In this document: one piece after another, positions 10,391 through 19,000 of the stretch | How positions within the stretch are numbered: the stretch's first letter is position 1 | How the letters are laid out: each line of letters opens with the position of its first letter | Translations under genes and position numbers: made by a program | Notes under the pieces: model-generated | Told to the model about the DNA's origin: nothing | Seen by the model: only the letters and a program-made list of their open reading frames with translations | Database searches by the model: none | Assembly (NCBI GenBank): GCA_021298835.1 | Contig: JAJTHG010000022.1 | Location: 35,477-99,476 of the forward strand | Source of the DNA: Gemmatimonadota bacterium | GTDB lineage: Bacteria > Gemmatimonadota > Gemmatimonadetes > Gemmatimonadales > Gemmatimonadaceae | DNA length: 64,000 nt | Direction: 5' to 3'

Positions 10391-10465
10391 CGGGGTGGCC
10401 GGTGGGCGGAAGGAGGTCTGGCCAGAAAGTATCGACCGGGCCACCCGAACGAGTGGGGCGCCTCG

Positions 10466-10491
10466 ACTGCCTACTAGAAAAGCAGTTGACA
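10466..10491 (+). promoter_or_regulatory. Candidate blaI promoter and operator dyad
   Basis: A perfect TTGACA (-35) lies at 10486-10491, 43 bases before the BlaI start. An inverted repeat ACTGC-N11-GCAGT (10466-10470 and 10482-10486) runs into it. BlaI-type repressors bind dyads overlapping their own promoter, so autorepression is likely. The -10 box is poor (AAGCTA after 18 bases). Confidence 0.45.
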
Positions 10492-10533
10492 AGACAGCGA
10501 CCCCATGCCAAGCTACGGGAAATCTCGTACACC

Positions 10534-10920
10534 ATGCCGAAAGACATCTACTTCCCACCGCGAGAGCTCGACGTCATGGCCAGTCTCTGGCGACGCCAGT
10601 CGGCCACCGTCGCCGAGGTCCGCGAGGACCTTGGCAGCAGACTGGCCTACACCACCGTGCTCTCGGTGCTGCAGACGCTGACCGACAAGGGCTACGTGCG
10701 GCACGAAGCCGAGGGGCGCGCCTACCGCTACTTCCCCACCGTCGGCCCGGAGCGGGCCGGGCAGAGCGCCCTGTCGCGCATCCGCGACGCGGTGTTCCAG
10801 GGCAGCGCCGCGCGCCTCTTCGCCTCGTTCGTCGCCGACGAGGGGCTGTCGCGGCAGGAACTCGAGCGCATGCGCCGACTCCTCGACGAGCGCCTTGCCG
10901 CCAAGGAGCCGCCCCGATGA
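10534..10920 (+). CDS. BlaI/MecI/CopY-family transcriptional repressor
   Basis: A 128-residue winged-helix repressor: MPKDIYFPPRELDVMASLW, then the recognition helix region in AYTTVLSVLQTLTDKGYV and the wing in HEAEGRAYRYFP. In the family the protein dimerises through its C-terminal helices and is cleaved when the partner BlaR1-type protease senses a signal. The stop overlaps the start of that partner (ATGA). In Gemmatimonadota-like genomes such pairs are numerous and mostly not linked to beta-lactamases, and none is adjacent here. Confidence 0.92.
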   Translation: MPKDIYFPPRELDVMASLWRRQSATVAEVREDLGSRLAYTTVLSVLQTLTDKGYVRHEAEGRAYRYFPTVGPERAGQSALSRIRDAVFQGSAARLFASFVADEGLSRQELERMRRLLDERLAAKEPPR

Positions 10921-12344
10921 TCGCCTGGTGGATGACCCAGTCGCTGGTGATCGGCGCGTGGTTGGCTGCCGGCGCGGCGCTGCTGGACCTGGCCCTGCGC
11001 CACCTTGGTCGGCCGATGCGGCTCGCATGGTTCGGCGGCCTGCTCGCGCTCGGCGGGTTCACGGCGTGGACGATCGGGCGGCCCTCGCATGTTCCTTCGG
11101 GGGCCGCGGAACCGACGCTCGTGGGATCCGGCGTCGTCGCCACCGACGACGCGCCGGCGGCGGCGGCGTGGCCGACGCTGGTCGCCTTGCCGCAGGACGC
11201 GGTTCGTGCGCTCGGCGCCGCCGTCATGCGCCACGAGGCCGTCCGCGCGGCCGAGCCGTGGCTGGGCGCCGGATGGCTCGGCACGTCGGCGTTGGCCGCG
11301 CTGGCACTGTTCGGTCTGCACGCGCGGCTGGCGCGCCGGCGGCGTCGTTGGGCGCACGCCGGCGACGTTGATGGGGTCGCGGTTCGAGTGGCCGAGGACG
11401 AGGGGCCGTTCGTTCTCGGCGTCGCGCCGCCGGAGATCGTGCTGCCCGCGTGGACGGCGTCGCTCCCCGCCGAGGGACGGGCCCTGATCGTGGCGCACGA
11501 GCGCGAACACGTGCGTGGCGGCGATCCCTGGATGCTCGCGGTGGCGAACGCCGCCGTCGTCGCCCTCCCCTGGCACCCGGTCGCATGGTGGATGCAGGCC
11601 CGGCTTCGCCTAGCCGTGGAGCTCGACTGCGACCGCCGGTGTCTCGCGGCCGGCACCGACGCCGGCACCTACGGTCGCCTGCTGATCGCGGCGGCAGACC
11701 TTGTGCAGTCGCGCCTCCCGTGGCGCGCCGTCGCGCCGGCCTTCGCCACGCGACGCTCTCACCTCGAACGGAGATTGCTTGCCATGACCCACGTCACCCG
11801 TCGGCCCGGTCGCACCGTCGCCCTCACCGCCTCCATCGCCGCGCTGGTTGCGACCGTCGCCGCGTGCGAGTCCACCGCGCCGACGGCGGCGCAGGTCGCC
11901 GCAGCAGACGCTTCGACCATGAAGGCGACGCTGGTGCCGGGGGTCGCCGACTCCAACGTGACCTACGTCGTCAACGGCCGAGTCGTGAGCGCCGACGAGG
12001 CCAGGCGGGTGCTGGCGGAGGACATCGAGACGATCACCGTCGCCAAGCGATCCGACGGGACGCGGGCGAGGATCGAGATCACGGACGGCCCCCGGGCCGC
12101 GGCGTGGACGAAGGCGATGGTGCCGGACGCGAGCAGCAGCGACACGACCGCGCTGGGACGGGCGCTGATCGTCATTGACGGCGTGGTGCAGACGAGCCCG
12201 GCGGCGATGAACGCCCTCTCGCCGGCGCGCATTGCGAGCGTCGTGATCCTCAAGGGGCAGGCGGCGCGGCAGCTCTACGACGTCGCGACGCATCCCGATG
12301 CCGCCAACGGCGTCGTGCGGATCACGACCAAACCGCAGCCGTAG
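10917..12344 (+). CDS. BlaR1-like M56 metalloprotease with TonB-plug-like C-terminus
   Basis: A 475-residue membrane protein coupled to the BlaI repressor. Membrane helices lie near residues 5-55 and 110-140. The zinc protease motif is HEREH (His194, Glu195, His198), with a possible third ligand in ELDCDR. Another membrane segment (about 298-318) leads to an outer domain of about 155 residues whose end, IASVVILKGQAARQLYD then NGVVRITTK, resembles the plug domain of TonB-dependent receptors rather than a penicillin-binding domain. I infer that the plug-like tail is the sensor, replacing the beta-lactam receptor of classical BlaR1. The ligand is unknown. Confidence 0.87.
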   Translation: MIAWWMTQSLVIGAWLAAGAALLDLALRHLGRPMRLAWFGGLLALGGFTAWTIGRPSHVPSGAAEPTLVGSGVVATDDAPAAAAWPTLVALPQDAVRALGAAVMRHEAVRAAEPWLGAGWLGTSALAALALFGLHARLARRRRRWAHAGDVDGVAVRVAEDEGPFVLGVAPPEIVLPAWTASLPAEGRALIVAHEREHVRGGDPWMLAVANAAVVALPWHPVAWWMQARLRLAVELDCDRRCLAAGTDAGTYGRLLIAAADLVQSRLPWRAVAPAFATRRSHLERRLLAMTHVTRRPGRTVALTASIAALVATVAACESTAPTAAQVAAADASTMKATLVPGVADSNVTYVVNGRVVSADEARRVLAEDIETITVAKRSDGTRARIEITDGPRAAAWTKAMVPDASSSDTTALGRALIVIDGVVQTSPAAMNALSPARIASVVILKGQAARQLYDVATHPDAANGVVRITTKPQP

Positions 12345-12364
12345 TCAGGTTGCGCAGCGCTCGG

Positions 12365-12429
12365 GCGCCCGTCAGCGGCGCCCGTCAGCGGCGCCCGTCA
12401 GCGGCGCCCGTCAGCGGCGCCCGTCAGCG
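12365..12429. repeat. 13-bp tandem repeat, five perfect copies
   Basis: The unit is gcgcccgtcagcg. The array runs into the last codons of the EVE-domain gene, whose TGA stop lies in the final copy read on the minus strand. It also separates that gene from the convergent BlaR1-like gene. Confidence 0.95.
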
Positions 12430-12981
12430 GCGCCCGAGCGCCACCACGCGTTCGAAGTGCGCGGGACTCACCAACTGCACCGACAGCCGGCTGCCCGTGC
12501 GCGTGACTTCCATCCCCGTCAGCGCCGCGTCGGCCTTGAGCGCCTCGAGCGGAATCACCTGCGCGAACGCCTCGACCGCGCGGATGTCCACCTGCATCCA
12601 GATCGGTGCCTCGCGGGTGGCCTTGGGGTCGAAGTACTCGCTGGTCCGGTCGAATTGCGACGGATCGGGGTACGCCGCGCGGGCCACCTCGGCGATGCCC
12701 GCGACGCCGCTCGGGGCGGCGTTCGAGTGATAGAACAGCACCCGGTCGCCGACGCGCATGCCGTCGCGCATGTAGTTGCGCGCCTGGTAGTTGCGGACGC
12801 CCTCCCACCCGGTGGTGCGTGCGGGGGCCCGGAGGAGGTCGGCGAACGAGAAGACGTCGGGCTCGGACTTCATGAGCCAGTGCAGGACGTCGCCGGGTCG
12901 GCGCTCGCCGGGCACCGGGGCGACGACCCGGGGGGATGCGGGGGTGGGCTTCCCCTGGCGGGCGGGGCGGCGCGCGGGCAT
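12424..12981 (-). CDS. EVE-domain protein (thymocyte nuclear protein 1-like)
   Basis: A 185-residue protein. From about residue 35 it matches the EVE fold: HWLMKSEPDVFSFADL, then GWEGVRNYQARNYMRDGMRVGDRVLFYHSN, DPSQFDRTSEYFDP and the closing LSVQLVSPAHFERVV. The EVE domain is related to PUA and YTH folds, which bind modified nucleic-acid bases; the bacterial single-domain proteins have no settled role. The first 34 residues are basic and poorly conserved, and the true start may lie within them. The stop codon lies inside a 13-bp repeat array. It diverges from the giant repeat protein gene over 89 bases. Confidence 0.88.
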   Translation of the reverse strand: MPARRPARQGKPTPASPRVVAPVPGERRPGDVLHWLMKSEPDVFSFADLLRAPARTTGWEGVRNYQARNYMRDGMRVGDRVLFYHSNAAPSGVAGIAEVARAAYPDPSQFDRTSEYFDPKATREAPIWMQVDIRAVEAFAQVIPLEALKADAALTGMEVTRTGSRLSVQLVSPAHFERVVALGRR

Positions 12982-13070
12982 GCGGTAAACTAGCCACCCG
13001 CCCGCTCGCGGGCCCTCCGATCGCCGTGGATGGCGCGGCCCTTGCAGCGTTCCACCGGTCCCCGTTCCGC

Positions 13071-16000
13071 GTGCCACGCTTCCCGGTCCCCCCATTCGCT
13101 CGACGCCCGGCTTCGATGCTCGGCGCGGCCGTGGTGTGCGCGATCGGCTGGAGCTGTGCGGACCGCAGCACCGGCACCCTGCCGCTCGCGGCCGTTGACC
13201 CGATTCGGATCGTGGCCGTCGTCGGCGGCGACACGTTGCCGTTCCCGCAGGGGACGCTCCGCGTCCGGTTGCGGCTGGGGAGCGGCGTCGTCGCCGCGGA
13301 CACCGCGTTCCCCGTCGGCACGTCCACGCCACCGCCCCGACTCACGCTGTCGCTCCCGACGGCGTCGCCGACGACCGAGGTAACCGTTGACGTCACGCTC
13401 ACCAACTCCGGCGGCACGGAGCTGCTGCGGGCGGACGGGGTGGTGGTGACGGCGCGGCTGGACCCGCCCCTCCAGCCGCCCACTCCCGTCGCGGTTCCGC
13501 TCCGGTACGTGGGCCCCGGCGCCACCACCGCGACTTCCCTGCAAATCCGGGCCTCGGCGACGTCGGGGTTCCCTGGCGACACGATCACGGTCACGGCCGA
13601 CGTCCTCGACGCGGCGGGCGCGGTGATCCCCGGCGTGCCGCTGGTCTACCGGTCCGGCACTCCAGCCCTCGTCGCGGTCGCGAACCCTGCCGCGGGACGT
13701 GCGGAATTGCGGGACGGCCGCGGCACCGCCGTGGTGCAGGTGCGCACCTATGCCACGCTCCTCGATTCGGTCGCTCTGCGGGTCCAGCCACTGCCGGGGT
13801 TTCTTCAGGTCATCGGCACCGAGGACGACTCGGGGACCGTGGGGGCCGTGCTCCCGTCACCGATCCGGCTTCGCGTGCTCGGGAGCGACGGCCAGGTCAT
13901 CAGCGGGATGGGGATCCGCCTGACGCTGCCGACGGGCGCGATCTCCGCGGACACTCTGATCCTGACCGACACGGCGGGTGAGGCCCGCGCGTCCGTTCGC
14001 CTGCCGACGCGGGCGGGACAGTACGCCGTCACGGCGCGCGTGGATCGCGGCAGCGGCCTCGCCATCGTCCGGTTGACCGCGCGGCCCGCGGCCCCCGATT
14101 CGCTGCTGGTCGCTGGCACCATCCCGGCCTCGCTCGTCGCCGGGACCACGCTGCCTGCCCTCGAGGTTCGCGCGCTCGACCGCTTCGGCAACGAGACGCC
14201 GGCCTTCGTGGACTCGGTGGACGTGCGCCTGCTCCGCGCCGACACGGCCGTGGGCCCCGTGCGCCGCATCCCGACGGTCGCGGGACGGGCGACCATCGAG
14301 GACCTCGTCGCCACGGCCGCCGGGCCAGCGTGGCGCGTGGCGGCGGCGAGCGGCACCTTGCGGGCGGGGCGCTCGACCCCGTTCGAAGTACGCGCGGCTC
14401 CTGCCGCGACGCTGGCCTTGCTCGACACCCCGGCCCCGACGCTCGTCGCGGGAGTGACGATCGCCCCGCTGCGCGTGGCGGTGCTCGATGCCTTCGGCAA
14501 CCGGGCGACGGACTTCACGGGCGCGCTCGCGGCGACCCTCGCAGCCGGCCCCGACGGCGCGACGCTCGGGGGGACGACCAGCGCGACCGCCGTGCGTGGC
14601 GAGGCGCGCTTCGACGCGCTGAGACTCACGCGCGCCGGCGGCCCCTACGTCCTGCGGTTCTCGAGCGGGGCCTTGCCGGCCGCCGACGCACCGGCGATCA
14701 CGGTGTCCCCCGCCGCCCCGTCGGCGTTGCGCGTGGTCACCGACGCCCCGGCGTCGAGCGTGGCGGGGACGCCGATCGGTCCGATCCTCGTCGGGGCCGT
14801 TGACGAGTTCGGCAACGGCGTCCCCGCGTTCGCGACACCGGTGACCGCAGCGCTGCAGGCGAACCCCGGGAGCGCGACACTCGGCGGCACCACGAACGCG
14901 ACGCCGGCAGGGGGAACGGCCGCGTTCGGGACGCTCTCCCTCGAGCGAGCGGCGAGTGGCTACGTCGTGCGATTCACGGCCGCGGGGCTGCAGGCGGCGT
15001 TGACGCGCGCCTTCGACGTCACCCCCGCCGCGGCGGCTGCGCTATCGCTGGATCAGGCGCCGCCGACGAGCATCGAAGCGGGAGCCCCCGTCGGGCCTAT
15101 CGTCGTGTCGGTGCGCGACGCCTTCGGCAACCTCGTCGCATCGGCGACCGGCCCGATCGGCGTGGCCTTCGGCGCGAATCCCGGCGGCGCGCCCCTCGGC
15201 GGCCCGACGTCCTCCACGGTGACCAACGGCACGGCGTCCTTCACCGGACCGATCGTCGAGCGCACCGGCACGGGCTACACGCTGCAGGTCGCCTTCGGCG
15301 CCCTCACGGTCACCACGGCCGCGTTCGACGTGACGCCGGCCGCCGCCGCGTCGTTGGCGATCACCGGCGGGCCACCGGCGTCGGTCGCGGCCGGTGTCAC
15401 TCTTGGCAACGTGGTCGTCGAGGCGCGAGACCGGTTCGGGAATCTCGCGACAGGGTTCTCGGGCGGCGTGTCGGTGACGCTCGACGCGAACCCGGGTGCA
15501 ACGGCGATCGTCGGTACGACGACGCGCTCGGCGGTCGGCGGGGTGGCGACGTTCGGCGACCTCCAGCTGACCGCCGCCGCCGCGGGCTACACGCTGCGAT
15601 TCGATGCCACGCCAGCCGGTACCATCCCGGGCGTCGTCAGCAGCGCGGTAACGGTGCTGCCCGCTGCGCCGACGGCGCTGGTCGTGACCACCAGTCCGGC
15701 GGCGACGACCACGGCCGGGAGCAACCTCGCGCCGGTCGTCGTCGGGGCACGCGATGCCTTCGGCAACGCGGTGCCGACCTTCACCGGCCCCGTCACGGCG
15801 ACGCTCGCGACCAACCCGCAGGGCGCGGTGCTCGGCGGGACGACCACCGCGACGCCCGCAGGCAGCAGTGCCACCTTCGCGGCCCTGCAGGTCACCACCG
15901 TCGGCACCGGCTACGCGATCACCTTCGCCACGCCCGGGCTGAGCGGCGTGACGACCTCGGCGTTCGCGGTGCAGCCGGCCGCAGCCGCGCGCCTCGACAT

Positions 16001-19000
16001 CACGAGCACGCCGACCGGCGCCGTCGCGGGGGCACCGCTCACGCCGTTCGCGGTGACCGCCCGCGACGCGTTCGGCAACGTGGCGACCGGCTTCACCGGG
16101 ACGGTCACGGTGGCGCTCGGCGCGAACCCGGCGGGCGGCGCGCTCTCGGGCACCATAAGCGCGGTGGCCGCGGCCGGCGTGGCGACCCTGAGCGACGTGC
16201 GCCTGGCTCGCGCGGGCACGGGCTACACGGTGATCACGAGCGCGACGGGGCTCGTGCCGGACACCACGCCCGCCTTCGCGGTGGCACCGGCGGCGGCGGC
16301 AGCGCTGGCATTCCGGACCGCACCGCCGGCATCGGTGACGGCCGGGGCCGCCTTCGGCGCCACGGTCGAAGTGCGCGATGACTTCGGGAACGTGGCGACG
16401 GCGTTCACCGGAGCGGTCGGGCTGGCCCTCGAGGCGAATGGTGCGGGGGCGACGCTCGGCGGGACGGTGTCGGTGAACGCGGTGGCCGGGGTGGCGACCT
16501 ACACGGCGCTGCAGGTGACGCGTGCGACGACGGGGCTGGTCGCGAGGGCCAGCGCGGCCGGACTCACCGCCGGCAATTCGTCGGCCTTCGCGGTGACGCC
16601 GGCGGCCGCGACCGCGCTCGCCGTCACGACCGGTCCTCCCCCGGTGGTCGGGGCAGGTGCGGCGTTCGGGCCGGTGGTCGTCGAGGCGCGCGATGCGTTT
16701 GCGAACGTCGTCCCGGGCTACGCGACGGGGGTGACGGTGTCGCTGGTGCCGAACACCACGCTGCTCGGCGGCACGCTCACCCAGGTGCCTGCGAGCGGCG
16801 TCGCGAGCTTCCCGGCACTGGTGGTCAACGCCGCTGGCACGTTCGCGCTGCAATTCACGAGCGGCGCGCTCACCGCGGCGACGACGAGCGCCTTCGCGGT
16901 GGGCGGGATCGTGACCAACCGCTGGACCAACGCCGCCGGCGGCAACTGGGTGACGGACGCGAACTGGAGCGCCGGTCGTGCACCGCTGGCGACCGACAGC
17001 GTCGTCATTGATCAGGCCGGCACCTACACGGTCACCCTGGACGCGCCCTTCACCGGCGCGTGGATCACGATCGGCGGGACGACGGGAACCCAGACCCTGG
17101 CACTCGCGGCGACGCGAACGCTGACGGCGACCGCTCCGATCACCGTGCGCTCGGGCGGCGTCCTGCAGGCGACGTCGGCGACGCTGTCCGCGAGCGGAGG
17201 TGGGCGGCTCGACGTCCTCGCGGGGGGAGTGGTGCGACTCACCGGAGCGACGGCGAGCCTTCAGGTGTCGAACGGAGGAACCGTCGAGACGCGGGGGGCG
17301 AGCAGCATCAGTGGCGCCCTCACCAATGCCGCCGGTGCGACGCTGCTGGTCGGCGGCAACGCCGCTCAGGGGAATGCCACGCTGTCGGTGCCGACCTTCA
17401 CCAACCAGGGGACGATCGACCTGACGCAGGTCGATGCGGGCGGCGTCCAGACGGCGACCCTCGCGTCCACCGGAACGGTGACGAACGCCGGAACGATCCG
17501 TGCGCTGCCGGGGACGGGAACGGGGAGTCGCACGATCGCGGCGACGCTCGTGAACAACGGTACGGTGACCGTCTCGCAGCCGCTGTCGCTGGCCTCGGCC
17601 GGGGCGCAGCACGTCAACGGGACCGCCGGCACCATCGGCGTGAGCGAGGCCGACCTCACCATCGAGCAATCGGGGGCGTCACCGACGTTCACCAACCAGG
17701 GCGGGATCACCGTGGGTGCGACGCGCACGCTCTTTGTGGGCGGCGGGACGCTCGTGCAGGCCGTCGGCGGGACCATCACCGGGGCCGGGGCCCTCGTCGC
17801 CGGGACCGGAACCACGCTCCAACTGGCCGCCGGGTCGGCCGCGCCGCAGGTCTCGAACGTCACGCTGACGAGTGCGACCCTCGGCGGCCTCGGCACGTGG
17901 ACCCAAGCGGCGGGCCAGACGCTGGTCCTCAACGGCGCCACCGTCGCCGGTACGCTCGCGACGACCGGGGCCGTGCAGGTGCGCGGTGCGGTCTCGGTCA
18001 CGGGGAGTCTCACCACCACCGCCGCGACCGGGGTGTCGGTCGTCGGCGGAACAACGGCGGCAGCCCTGTCGGTGACCGGCTCCCTGATCGTCGCGGGGAC
18101 GCTGACGCTGACCAGCGACGGCGCGGCGGCGCCGGATGCGTCCGTCACCACCACGGGCGGACTCACGATCGCCGCCGGCGGCTCGCTCTCGGTGCTCGTC
18201 GGCACGAACGGCGGAGCCCGTACCATCAACGGTGCGGTGTCGAACGCGGGAACCATCGCGCTCACCTCGGCCAACCTCAACCTCCCCGGCATCGGCGCCG
18301 CGATCACGAACGCGGGAACGATCACCATCCCGGCCGGACGGACGCTCACCACCTCGGCGGCGACGTTCAACGCCAATGCGGGCGGTGCCATCGCGGGGGC
18401 CGGCACCTTCGCACACAGCACGGGCGGGTTCGTCATCGGTGCCGGCGGTGCGGCACCGGCGACCGATACGGTCAGCTTCACCGGCGCCACGATCTCCGGC
18501 GGCGGATTCGGCGCGACCGCGTCGCAGGTGGTTCGCCTGACCGCCACGAGCGTGACCGCTCCCTTCACCGTCGGCCCGGTGGTCGAGGTCCGCGGGGCGA
18601 CGGCGTTCGGGAACACGGTGACGACGACCGAGACGTCGCTCCTCCGCATCGCGGGCGACGGGACACTCGCGCAGCCCAACGCCGCGGTCACGATGTCGAG
18701 CGGATTCACCAACAACGGCGTGGTGGAGCTCACGCACCTCGCGGGTGCCGCCGCCACGGCGTCACTCACGGTGACCGGCGGCACCTTCACGAACGCCGTC
18801 GGCGGGACGTTGCGGAACCTCGTGGGCGTCGCGGGCGGTACCCGGACGGTCACCGCCACGCTTTCGAACGCGGGTCGCATCGAGTTCTCCCCCGGTGCGG
18901 CCTCGCCGCTCGCCGTGGTCGGCGCGTTCACCAACATGGCCTCGGGAACCGTCGCGGTGGTCGTGCGCGGTGCAATCGCAGGCACGGGCCATGACGTGCT

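Noticed and set aside
10534..12344. Beta-lactam resistance module
   Set aside because: No beta-lactamase or penicillin-binding domain is linked, and the sensor tail is plug-like.
15042..17669. Open frame of about 875 codons antisense to the giant protein
   Set aside because: It is rich in Arg and His without domain character. GC-rich codons create long shadow frames, and several others (for example antisense to the kinase at 4.5-6 kb) were dropped for the same reason.
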